Source: Gentiana macrophylla (Eukaryota; Streptophyta; Magnoliopsida; Gentianales; Gentianaceae). From it: a DNA stretch of 64,000 bases. The notes beneath the pieces were generated by a model, which searched no databases, was not told the origin of the DNA, and saw nothing but the letters and a program-made list of their open reading frames with translations. This document shows positions 49,901 to 63,000 of the stretch, piece by piece. The stretch lies in the NCBI GenBank assembly GCA_026214975.1, contig JAOBSW010000933.1:19973-83972 (forward strand). The letters run 5' to 3'. The translations under genes were made by a program, and so were the position numbers. Numbering within the stretch: the stretch's first letter is position 1; every line of letters begins with the position of its first letter.

Positions 49901-52900
49901 TTGAAGAAAAAGGTTTTTTCTCCGATAACGAGTGGACATCGCCGAAATTTGTGTTTTCCTTTATAACGAGTAGAAATTTGTGTTTTATCTTTGGTAACGA
50001 AGTTCGAATTCATGTTTTCTTCATATTAACGAGTTCAAATTTGTGTTTTTCTCTGGTAACGAAGTTGTCCTTGAAGAAAAAAGGTTTTTTCTCCGATAAC
50101 GAGTGGACATCGCCGAAATTTGTGTTTTCCTTTATAACGAGTAGAAATTTGTGTTTTATCTTTGGTAACGAAGTTCGAATTCATGTTTTCTTCATATTAA
50201 CGAAGTCCAAATTTGTGTTTTTCTCTGGTAACGAGTTGTCCTTGAAGAAAAAAGGTTTTTTCTCTGATAACGAGTGGACATCGCCCGAAATTTGTGTTTT
50301 CCCTTTATAACGAGTAGAAATTTGTGTTTTATCTTTGGTAACGAGTTCGAATTCATGTTTTCTTCATATTAACGAAGTTCAAATTCGTGATTTTCTCTGG
50401 TAACGAAGTTGTCCTTGAAGAAAAAAGGTTTTTTCTCCGATAACGAGTGGACATCGCCGAAATTTGTGTTTTCCTTTATAACGAGTAGAAATTTGTGTTT
50501 TATCTTTGGTAACGAGTTCGAATTCATGTTTTCTTCATATTAACGAGTTCAAATTCGTGTTTTTCTCTGGTAACGAAGTTGTCCTTGAAGAAAAAAGGTT
50601 TTTTCTCCGATAACGAGTGGACATCGCCGAAATTTGTGTTTTCCTTTATAACGAGTAGAAATTTGTGTTTTATCTTTGGTAACGAGTTCGAATTCATGTT
50701 TTCTTCATATTAACGAAGTTCAAATTTGTGTTTTTCTCTGGTAACGAGTTGTCCTTGAAGAAAAAGGTTTTTTCTCCGATAACGAGTGGACATCGCCGAA
50801 ATTTGTGTTTTCCTTTATAACGAGTAGAAATTTGTGTTTTATCTTTGGTAACGAGTTCGAATTCATGTTTTCTTCATATTAACGAGTTCAAATTTGTGTT
50901 TTTCTCTGGTAACGAAGTTGTCCTTGAAGAAAAAAGGTTTTTTCTCTCGATAACGAGTGGACATCGCCGAAATTTGTGTTTTCCTTTATAACGAGTAGAA
51001 ATTTGTGTTTTATCTTTGGTAACGAAGTTCAATTCATGTTTTCTTCATATTAACGAGTTCAAATTCGTGTTTTTTCTGGTAACGAAGTTGTCCTTGAAGA
51101 AAAAAGGTTTTTTTCTCCGATAACGAGTGGACATCGCCGAAATTTGTGTTTTCCTTTATAACGAGTAGAAATTTGTGTTTTATCTTTGGTAACGAGTTCG
51201 AATTCATGTTTTCTTCATATTAACGAGTTCAAATTTGTGTTTTTCCTGGTAACGAGTTGTCCTTGAAGAAAAAAGGTTTTTTCTCCGATAACGAGTGGAC
51301 ATCGCCGAAATTTGTGTTTTCCTTTATAACGAGTAGAAATTTGTGTTTTATCTTTGGTAACGAGTTCGAATTCATGTTTTCTTCATATTAACGAAGTTCA
51401 AATTCGTGTTTTTCTCTGGTAACGAAGTTGTCCTTGAAGAAAAAAGGTTTTTTCTCTGATAACGAGTGGACATCGCCGAAATTTGTGTTTTTCCTTTATA
51501 ACGAGTAGAAATTTGTGTTTTATCTTTGGTAACGAGTTCGAATTCATGTTTTCTTCATATTAACGAGTTCAAATTTGTGTTTTTCTCTGGTAACGAGTTG
51601 TCCTTGAAGAAAAAAGGTTTTTTCTCTGATAACGAGTGGACATCGCCGGAAATTTGTGTTTTTCCTTTATAACGAGTAGAAATTTGTGTTTTATCTTGGT
51701 AACGAAGTTCGAATTCATGTTTTCTTCATATTAACGAGTTCAAATTGTGTTTTTCTCTGGTAACGAAGTTGTCCTTGAAGAAAAAAGGTTTTTTTCTCCG
51801 ATAACGAGTGGACATCGCCGAAATTTGTGTTTTCCTTTATAACGAGTAGAAATTTGTGTTTTATCTTTGGTAACGAGTTCGAATTCATGTTTTCTTCATA
51901 TTAACGAGTTCAAATTCGTGTTTTTCTCTGGTAACGAGTTGTCCTTGAAGAAAAAAGGTTTTTTCTCTGATAACGAGTGGACATCGCCGAAATTTGTGTT
52001 TTCCTTTATAACGAGTAGAAATTTGTGTTTTATCTTTGGTAACGAGTTCAATTCATGTTTTCTTCATATTAACGAAGTTCAAATTTGTTTTTTTCTGGTA
52101 AAGTTGTCCTTGAAGAAAAAAAGGTTTTTTTCTCTGATAACGAGTGGACATCGCCGGGAATTTGTGTTTTCCTTTATAACGAGTAGAAATTTGTGTTTTA
52201 TCTTTGGTAACGAGTTCGAATTCATGTTTTCTTCATATTAACGAGTTCAAATTTGTGTTTTTCTCTGGTAACGAAGTTGTCCTTGAAGAAAAAAGGTTTT
52301 TTCTCCGATAACGAGTGGACATCGCCGAAATTTGTGTTTTCCTTTATAACGAGTAGAAATTTGTGTTTTATCTTTGGTAACGAGTTCGAATTCATGTTTT
52401 CTTCATATTAACGAGTTCAAATTCGTGTTTTTCTCTGGTAACGAAGTTGTCCTTGAAGAAAAAAGGTTTTTTCTCCGATAACGAGTGGACATCGCCGAAA
52501 TTTGTGTTTTCCTTTATAACGAGTAGAAATTTGTGTTTTATCTTTGGTAACGAGTTCGAATTCATGTTTTCTTCATATTAACGAGTTCAAATTGTGTTTT
52601 TTTCTCTGGTAACGAAGTTGTCCTTGAAGAAAAAAGTTTTTTCTCCGATAACGAGTGGACATCGCCGAAATTTGTGTTTTCCTTTATAACGAGTAGAAAT
52701 TTGTGTTTTATCTTTGGTAACGAGTTCGAATTCATGTTTTCTTCATATTAACGAAGTTCAAATTGTTTTTTTCTCTGGTAACGAAGTTGTCCTTGAAGAA
52801 AAAAGGTTTTTTCTCCGATAACGAGTGGACATCGCCGAAATTTGTGTTTTCCTTTATAACGAGTAGAAATTTGTGTTTTATCTTTGGTAACGAAGTTCGA

Positions 52901-55900
52901 ATTCATGTTTTCTTCATATTAACGAGTTCAAAATTGTGTTTTTCTCTGGTAACGAAGTTGTCCTTGAAGAAAAAGGTTTTTTTCCCGATAACGAGTGGAC
53001 ATCGCCGAAATTTGTGTTTTCCTTTATAACGAGTAGAAATTTGTGTTTTATCTTTGGTAACGAGTTCGAATTCATGTTTTCTTCATATTAACGAGTTCAA
53101 ATTCGTGTTTTTCTCTCTGGTAACGAAGTTGTCCTTGAAGAAAAAGGTTTTTTTTCTCTCCGATAACGAGTGGACATCGCCGAAATTTGTGTTTTCCTGT
53201 TATAACGAGTAGAAATTTGTGTTTTATCTTTGGTAACGAGTTCAATTCATGTTTTCTTCATATTAACGAGTTCAAATTCGTGTTTTTCTCTGGTAACGAG
53301 TTGTCCTTGAAGAAAAAAAGGTTTTTTCTCTGATAACGAGTGGACATCGCCGGAAATTTGTGTTTTCCCTTTATAACGAGTAGAAATTTGTGTTTTATCT
53401 TGGTAACGAGTTCGAATTCATGTTTTCTTCATATTAACGAGTTCAAATTGTGTTTTCTCTCTGGTAACGAAGTTGTCCTTGAAGAAAAAGGGTTTTTTCT
53501 CCGATAACGAGTGGACATCGCCGAAATTTGTGTTTTCCTTTATAACGAGTAGAAATTTGTGTTTTATCTTTGGTAACGAGTTCGAATTCATGTTTTCTTC
53601 ATATTAACGAAGTTCAAATTCGTGTTTTTCTCTGGTAACGAAGTTGTCCTTGAAGAAAAAAAGGTTTTTTCTCTGATAACGAGTGGACATCGCCGAAATT
53701 TGTGTTTTCCTTTATAACGAGTAGAAATTTGTGTTTTATCTTTGGTAACGAAGTTCGAATTCATGTTTTCTTCATATTAACGAGTTCAAATTCGTGTTTT
53801 TCTCTGGTAACGAAGTTGTCCTTGAAGAAAAAAGGTTTTTTCTCCGATAACGAGTGGACATCGCCGAAATTTGTGTTTTCCTTTATAACGAGTAGAAATT
53901 TGTGTTTTATCTTTGGTAACGAGTTCGAATTCATGTTTTCTTCATATTAACGAAGTTCAAATTTGTGTTTTTCTCTGGTAACGAGTTGTCCTTGAAGAAA
54001 AAAGGTTTTTTCTCCGATAACGAGTGGACATCGCCGAAATTTGTGTTTTCCTTTATAACGAGTAGAAATTTGTGTTTTATCTTTGGTAACGAGTTCGAAT
54101 TCATGTTTTCTTCATATTAACGAGTTCAAATTCGTGTTTTTTCTCTGGTAACGAGTTGTCCTTGAAGAAAAAAGGTTTTTTCTCTGATAACGAGTGGACA
54201 TCGCCGAAATTTGTGTTTTCCTTTATAACGAGTAGAAATTTGTGTTTTATCTTTGGTAACGAGTTCGAATTCATGTTTTCTTCATATTAACGAGTTCAAA
54301 TTTGTGTTTTTCTCTGGTAACGAGTTGTCCTTGAAGAAAAAAGGTTTTTTCTCCGATAACGAGTGGACATCGCCGAAATTTGTGTTTTCCTTTATAACGA
54401 GTAGAAATTTGTGTTTTATCTTTGGTAACGAGTTCAATTCATGTTTTCTTCATATTAACGAGTTCAAATTGTGTTTTTCTCTGGTAACGAAGTTGTCCTT
54501 GAAGAAAAAGGTTTTTTCTCCGATAACGAGTGGACATCGCCGAAATTTGTGTTTTCCTTTATAACGAGTAGAAATTTGTGTTTTATCTTTGGTAACGAAG
54601 TTCGAATTCATGTTTTCTTCATATTAACGAGTTCAAATTCGTGTTTTTCTCTGGTAACGAAGTTGTCCTTGAAGAAAAAAGGTTTTTTCTCCGATAACGA
54701 GTGGACATCGCCGAAATTTGTGTTTTCCTTTATAACGAGTAGAAATTTGTGTTTTATCTTGGTAACGAAGTTCGAATTCATGTTTTCTTCATATTAACGA
54801 GTTCAAATTCGTGTTTTTTTCTCTGGTAACGAAGTTGTCCTTGAAGAAAAAAGTTTTTTTCTCCGATAACGAGTGGACATCGCCGAAATTTGTGTTTTCC
54901 TTTATAACGAGTAGAAATTTGTGTTTTATCTTTGGTAACGAGTTCGAATTCATGTTTTCTTCATATTAACGAAGTTCAAATTTGTGTTTTTCTCTGGTAA
55001 CGAGTTGTCCTTGAAGAAAAAAGGTTTTTTCTCCGATAACGAGTGGACATCGCCGAAATTTGTGTTTTCCTTTATAACGAGTAGAAATTTGTGTTTTATC
55101 TTTGGTAACGAAGTTCAATTCATGTTTTCTTCATATTAACGAGTTCAAATTGTGTTTTTCTCTGGTAACGAAGTTGTCCTTGAAGAAAAAAGGTTTTTTT
55201 CTCCGATAACGAGTGGACATCGCCGAAATTTGTGTTTTCCTTTATAACGAGTAGAAATTTGTGTTTTATCTTTGGTAACGAGTTCGAATTCATGTTTTCT
55301 TCATATTAACGAGTTCAAATTCGTTTTTTCTCTGGTAACGAAGTTGTCCTTGAAGAAAAAAGGTTTTTTTCTCGATAACGAGTGGACATCGCCGAAATTT
55401 GTGTTTTCCTTTATAACGAGTAGAAATTTGTGTTTTATCTTTGGTAACGAAGTTCGAATTCATGTTTTCTTCATATTAACGAGTTCAAATTTGTGTTTTT
55501 CTCCTGGTAACGAAGTTGTCCTTGAAGAAAAAAGGTTTTTCTCCGATAACGAGTGGACATCGCCGAAATTTGTGTTTTCCTTTATAACGAGTAGAAATTT
55601 GTGTTTTATCTTTGGTAACGAAGTTCGAATTCATGTTTTCTTCATATTAACGAAGTTCAAATTTGTGTTTTTTTCTCTGGTAACGAAGTTGTCCTTGAAG
55701 AAAAAAGGTTTTTTCTCCGATAACGAGTGGACATCGCCGAAATTTGTGTTTTCCTTTATAACGAGTAGAAATTTGTGTTTTATCTTTGGTAACGAGTTCG
55801 AATTCATGTTTTCTTCATATTAACGAGTTCAAATTTGTGTTTTTCTCTGGTAACGAAGTTGTCCTTGAAGAAAAAAGGTTTTTTCTCCGATAACGAGTGG

Positions 55901-58900
55901 ACATCGCCGAAATTTGTGTTTTCCTTTATAACGAGTAGAAATTTGTGTTTTATCTTGGTAACGAGTTCGAATTCATGTTTTCTTCATATTAACGAAGTTC
56001 AAATTCGTGTTTTTCTCTGGTAACGAGTTGTCCTTGAAGAAAAAAAGTTTTTTCTCTCGATAACGAGTGGACATCGCCGAAATTTGTGTTTTCCTTTATA
56101 ACGAGTAGAAATTTGTGTTTTATCTTTGGTAACGAGTTCGAATTCATGTTTTCTTCATATTAACGAGTTCAAATTTGTGTTTTTCTCTGGTAACGAGTTG
56201 TCCTTGAAGAAAAAAGGTTTTTTCTCTCGATAACGAGTGGACATCGCCGAAATTTGTGTTTTCCTTTATAACGAGTAGAAATTTGTGTTTTATCTTTGGT
56301 AACGAGTTCGAATTCATGTTTTCTTCATATTAACGAGTTCAAATTGTGTTTTTCTCTGGTAACGAGTTGTCCTTGAAGAAAAAGGTTTTTTCTCCGATAA
56401 CGAGTGGACATCGCCGAAATTTGTGTTTTCCTTTATAACGAGTAGAAATTTGTGTTTTATCTTTGGTAACGAGTTCGAATTCATGTTTTCTTCATATTAA
56501 CGAGTTCAAATTCGTGTTTTTCTCTGGTAACGAGTTGTCCTTGAAGAAAAAAGGTTTTTTTCTCTGATAACGAGTGGACATCGCCGAAATTTGTGTTTTC
56601 CTTTATAACGAGTAGAAATTTGTGTTTTATCTTTGGTAACGAGTTCGAATTCATGTTTTCTTCATATTAACGAAGTTCAAATTCGTGTTTTTCTCTGGTA
56701 ACGAAGTTGTCCTTGAAGAAAAAAGGTTTTTTCTCCGATAACGAGTGGACATCGCCGAAATTTGTGTTTTCCTTTATAACGAGTAGAAATTTGTGTTTTA
56801 TCTTTGGTAACGAGTTCGAATTCATGTTTTCTTCATATTAACGAGTTCAAATTGTGTTTTTTCTCTGGTAACGAAGTTGTCCTTGAAGAAAAAAGGTTTT
56901 TTCTCCGATAACGAGTGGACATCGCCGAAATTTGTGTTTTCCTTTATAACGAGTAGAAATTTGTGTTTTATCTTTGGTAACGAAGTTCGAATTCATGTTT
57001 TCTTCATATTAACGAGTTCAAATTTGTTTTTTTCTCTGGTAACGAAGTTGTCCTTGAAGAAAAAAGGTTTTTTCTCCGATAACGAGTGGACATCGCCGAA
57101 ATTTGTGTTTTCCTTTATAACGAGTAGAAATTTGTGTTTTATCTTTGGTAACGAAGTTCGAATTCATGTTTTCTTCATATTAACGAGTTCAAATTTGTGT
57201 TTTTCTCCTGGTAACGAGTTGTCCTTGAAGAAAAAGGTTTTTTCTCTGATAACGAGTGGACATCGCCGGAAATTTGTGTTTTCCCTTTATAACGAGTAGA
57301 AATTTGTGTTTTATCTTTGGTAACGAGTTCGAATTCATGTTTTCTTCATATTAACGAGTTCAAATTTGTGTTTTTCTCTGGTAACGAGTTGTCCTTGAAG
57401 AAAAAAGGTTTTTTCTCTGATAACGAGTGGACATCGCCGGAAATTTGTGTTTTCCCTTTATAACGAGTAGAAATTTGTGTTTTATCTTTGGTAACGAAGT
57501 TCAATTCATGTTTTCTTCATATTAACGAGTTCAAATTCGTGTGTTTTTCTCTGGTAACGAGTTGTCCTTGAAGAAAAAAGGTTTTTCTCTCGATAACGAG
57601 TGGACATCGCCGAAATTTGTGTTTTCCTTTATAACGAGTAGAAATTTGTGTTTTATCTTTGGTAACGAGTTCGAATTCATGTTTTCTTCATATTAACGAG
57701 TTCAAATTCGTGTTTTTCTCTGGTAACGAAGTTGTCCTTGAAGAAAAAAGGTTTTTTTTCTCCGATAACGAGTGGACATCGCCGAAATTTGTGTTTTCCT
57801 TTATAACGAGTAGAAATTTGTGTTTTATCTTTGGTAACGAGTTCGAATTCATGTTTTCTTCATATTAACGAAGTTCAAATTTGTGTTTTTCTCTGGTAAC
57901 GAGTTGTCCTTGAAAAAAAGGTTTTTTCTCTCGATAACGAGTGGACATCGCCGAAATTTGTGTTTTCCTTTATAACGAGTAGAAATTTGTGTTTTATCTT
58001 TGGTAACGAGTTCGAATTCATGTTTTCTTCATATTAACGAAGTTCAAATTCGTGTTTTTTCTCTGGTAACGAAGTTGTCCTTGAAGAAAAAAGGTTTTTT
58101 CTCCGATAACGAGTGGACATCGCCGAAATTTGTGTTTTTCCTTTATAACGAGTAGAAATTTGTGTTTTATCTTTGGTAACGAAGTTCGAATTCATGTTTT
58201 CTTCATATTAACGAAGTTCAAATTCGTGTTTTTTCTCTGGTAACGAGTTGTCCTTGAAGAAAAAAGGTTTTTTCTCTCGATAACGAGTGGACATCGCCGA
58301 AATTTGTGTTTTCCTTTATAACGAGTAGAAATTTGTGTTTTATCTTTGGTAACGAGTTCGAATTCATGTTTTCTTCATATTAACGAGTTCAAATTGTGTT
58401 TTTCTCTGGTAACGAGTTGTCCTTGAAGAAAAAAGTTTTTTTTCTCCGATAACGAGTGGACATCGCCGAAATTTGTGTTTTCCTTTATAACGAGTAGAAA
58501 TTTGTGTTTTATCTTTGGTAACGAGTTCGAATTCATGTTTTCTTCATATTAACGAGTTCAAATTTGTGTTTTTCTCTCTGGTAACGAAGTTGTCCTTGAA
58601 GAAAAAAGGTTTTTTCTCCGATAACGAGTGGACATCGCCGAAATTTGTGTTTTCCTTTATAACGAGTAGAAATTTGTGTTTTATCTTTGGTAACGAGTTC
58701 GAATTCATGTTTTCTTCATATTAACGAAGTTCAAATTCGTGTTTTTCTCTGGTAACGAAGTTGTCCTTGAAGAAAAAAGGTTTTTCTCCGATAACGAGTG
58801 GACATCGCCGAAATTTGTGTTTTCCCTTTATAACGAGTAGAAATTTGTGTTTTATCTTTGGTAACGAGTTCGAATTCATGTTTTCTTCATATTAACGAGT

Positions 58901-59939
58901 TCAAATTCGTGTTTTTCTCTGGTAACGAGTTGTCCTTGAAGAAAAAAGTTTTTTTTCTCTGATAACGAGTGGACATCGCCGGAAATTTGTGTTTTCCTTT
59001 ATAACGAGTAGAAATTTGTGTTTTATCTTTGGTAACGAGTTCGAATTCATGTTTTCTTCATATTAACGAGTTCAAATTCGTGTTTTTCTCTGGTAACGAG
59101 TTGTCCTTGAAGAAAAAAGGTTTTTTCTCTGATAACGAGTGGACATCGCCGGAAATTTGTGTTTTCCTTTATAACGAGTAGAAATTTGTGTTTTATCTTT
59201 GGTAACGAAGTTCGAATTCATGTTTTCTTCATATTAACGAGTTCAAATTCGTGTTTTTCTCTGGTAACGAGTTGTCCTTGAAGAAAAAAGGTTTTTTCTC
59301 CGATAACGAGCGGACATCGCCGAAATTTGTGTTTTCCCTTTATAACGAGTAGAAATTTGTGTTTTATCTTTGGTAACGAGTTCGAATTCATGTTTTCTTC
59401 ATATTAACGAGTTCAAATTCGTGTTTTTCTCTGGTAACAAGTTGTCCTTGAAAAAAAAGGTTTTTTCTCTGATAACGAGTGGACATCGCCGAAATTTGTG
59501 TTTTCCTTTATAACGAGTAGAAATTTGTGTTTTATCTTTGGTAACGAAGTTCGAATTCATGTTTTCTTCATATTAACGAGTTCAAATTGTGTGTTTTTCT
59601 CTCGTAACGAGTTGTCCTTGAAGAAAAAAGGTTTTTTCTCCGATAACGAGTGGACATCGCCGAAATTTGTGTTTTCCTTTATAACGAGTAGAAATTTGTG
59701 TTTTATCTTTGGTAACGAGTTCGAATTCATGTTTTCTTCATATTAACGAGTTCAAATTCGTGTTTTTCTCCTGGTAACGAAGTTGTCCTTGAAGAAAAAA
59801 GGTTTTTTCTCTCGATAACGAGTGGACATCGCCGAAATTTGTGTTTTCCTTTATAACGAGTAGAAATTTGTGTTTTATCTTGGTAACGAAGTTCGAATTC
59901 ATGTTTTCTTCATATTAACGAGTTCAAATTCAGTGTTTT

Positions 59940-60062
59940 TCTCTGGTAACGAAGTTGTCCTTGAAGAAAAAAAGGTTTTTTCTCTGATAACGAGTGGACA
60001 TCGCCGGAAATTTGTGTTTTATCTTTGGTAACGAGTTCGAATTCATGTTTTCTTCATATTAA
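59940..60062. repeat. Satellite 2 monomer lacking one subunit
   Basis: After cgccggaaatttgtgtttt the sequence goes directly to atctttggtaacgag, skipping the roughly 31-bp subunit with tttataacgagtagaaa. It fits unequal exchange between adjacent subunits, or a read-collapse error. Confidence 0.65.
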
Positions 60063-63000
60063 CGAGTTCAAATTCGTGTTTTTCTCTGGTAACGAGTTGT
60101 CCTTGAAGAAAAAAGGTTTTTTCTCTGATAACGAGTGGACATCGCCGGAAATTTGTGTTTTCCTTTATAACGAGTAGAAATTTGTGTTTTATCTTTGGTA
60201 ACGAGTTCGAATTCATGTTTTCTTCATATTAACGAGTTCAAATTCGTGTTTTTTCTCTGGTAACGAAGTTGTCCTTGAAGAAAAAAGGTTTTTTTCTCCG
60301 ATAACGAGTGGACATCGCCGAAATTTGTGTTTTCCTTTATAACGAGTAGAAATTTGTGTTTTATCTTGGTAACGAGTTCGAATTCATGTTTTCTTCATAT
60401 TAACGAAGTTCAAATTCGTGTTTTTCTCTGGTAACGAAGTTGTCCTTGAAGAAAAAAGGTTTTTTCTCCGATAACGAGTGGACATCGCCGAAATTTGTGT
60501 TTTCCTTTATAACGAGTAGAAATTTGTGTTTTATCTTTGGTAACGAGTTCGAATTCATGTTTTCTTCATATTAACGAGTTCAAATTTGTGTTTTTCTCTG
60601 GTAACGAGTTGTCCTTGAAGAAAAAAGGTTTTTTCTCTGATAACGAGTGGACATCGCCGGAAATTTGTGTTTTCCTTTATAACGAGTAGAAATTTGTGTT
60701 TTATCTTTGGTAACGAGTTCGAATTCATGTTTTCTTCATATTAACGAAGTTCAAATTCGTGTTTTTCTCTGGTAACGAGTTGTCCTTGAAGAAAAAAGGT
60801 TTTTTCTCCGATAACGAGTGGACATCGCCGAAATTTGTGTTTTCCTTTATAACGAGTAGAAATTTGTGTTTTATCTTTGGTAACGAGTTCGAATTCATGT
60901 TTTCTTCATATTAACGAGTTCAAATTCGTGTTTTTCTCCTGGTAACGAAGTTGTCCTTGAAGAAAAAAGGTTTTTTCTCCGATAACGAGTGGACATCGCC
61001 GAAATTTGTGTTTTCCTTTATAACGAGTAGAAATTTGTGTTTTATCTTTGGTAACGAAGTTCGAATTCATGTTTTCTTCATATTAACGAAGTTCAAATTC
61101 GTGTTTTTCTCCTGGTAACGAAGTTGTCCTTGAAGAAAAAGGTTTTTTCTCCGATAACGAGTGGACATCGCCGAAATTTGTGTTTTCCTTTATAACGAGT
61201 AGAAATTTGTGTTTTATCTTTGGTAACGAAGTTCAATTCATGTTTTCTTCATATTAACGAGTTCAAATTTGTGTTTTTCTCTGGTAACGAAGTTGTCCTT
61301 GAAGAAAAAAGGTTTTTTCTCCGATAACGAGTGGACATCGCCGAAATTTGTGTTTTCCTTTATAACGAGTAGAAATTTGTGTTTTATCTTTGGTAACGAG
61401 TTCGAATTCATGTTTTCTTCATATTAACGAAGTTCAAATTGTGTTTTTCTCTGGTAACGAGTTGTCCTTGAAGAAAAAAGGTTTTTTCTCTCGATAACGA
61501 GTGGACATCGCCGAAATTTGTGTTTTCCTTTATAACGAGTAGAAATTTGTGTTTTATCTTTGGTAACGAGTTCGAATTCATGTTTTCTTCATATTAACGA
61601 GTTCAAATTCGTGTTTTTCTCTGGTAACGAAGTTGTCCTTGAAGAAAAAAGGTTTTTTCTCCGATAACGAGTGGACATCGCCGAAATTTGTGTTTTCCTT
61701 TATAACGAGTAGAAATTTGTGTTTTATCTTTGGTAACGAGTTCGAATTCATGTTTTCTTCATATTAACGAAGTTCAAATTCGTGTTTTTCTCTGGTAACG
61801 AAGTTGTCCTTGAAGAAAAAGGTTTTTTTTCTCCGATAACGAGTGGACATCGCCGAAATTTGTGTTTTCCTTTATAACGAGTAGAAATTTGTGTTTTATC
61901 TTTGGTAACGAGTTCGAATTCATGTTTTCTTCATATTAACGAGTTCAAATTCGTGTTTTTCTCTGGTAACGAAGTTGTCCTTGAAGAAAAAAGGTTTTTT
62001 CTCCGATAACGAGTGGACATCGCCGAAATTTGTGTTTTCCTTTATAACGAGTAGAAATTTGTGTTTTATCTTTGGTAACGAAGTTCGAATTCATGTTTTC
62101 TTCATATTAACGAGTTCAAATTGTGTTTTTCTCTGGTAACGAAGTTGTCCTTGAAGAAAAAAGGTTTTTTCTCCGATAACGAGTGGACATCGCCGAAATT
62201 TGTGTTTTCCTTTATAACGAGTAGAAATTTGTGTTTTATCTTTGGTAACGAAGTTCGAATTCATGTTTTCTTCATATTAACGAAGTTCAAATTCGTGTTT
62301 TTCTCTGGTAACGAAGTTGTCCTTGAAGAAAAAAGGTTTTTTCTCCGATAACGAGTGGACATCGCCGAAATTTGTGTTTTCCTTTATAACGAGTAGAAAT
62401 TTGTGTTTTATCTTTGGTAACGAGTTCGAATTCATGTTTTCTTCATATTAACGAGTTCAAATTCGTGTTTTTCTCTGGTAACGAGTTGTCTTTGAAGAAA
62501 AAAGGTTTTTTCTCTGATAACGAGTGGACAACGCAGGAATTTTTTTTTTCCTTTATAACGAGTAGAAATTTGTGTTTTATCTTTGGTGACGAGTTCGAAT
62601 TCATGTTTTCTTCATATTAACGAGTTCAAATTCGTGTTTTTCTCTGGTGACGAGTTGTCCTTGAAGAAAAAAAGGTTTTTTCTCCGATAACGAGTGGACA
62701 TCGCCGGAAATTTGTGTTTTCCCTTTATAACGAGTAGAAATTTGTGTTTTATCTTTGGTAACGAGTTCGAATTCATGTTTTCTTCATATTAACGAGTTCA
62801 AATTCGTGTTTTTCTCTGGTAACGAGTTGTCCTTGAAGAAAAAAGGTTTTTTTCTCTGATAACGAGTGGACATCGCCAGAAATTTGTGTTTTCCCTTTAT
62901 AACGAGTAGAAATTTGTGTTTTATCTTTGGTAACGAGTTCGAATTCATGTTTTCTTCATATTAACGAGTTCAAATTCGTGTTTTTCTCTAGTAACGAGTT

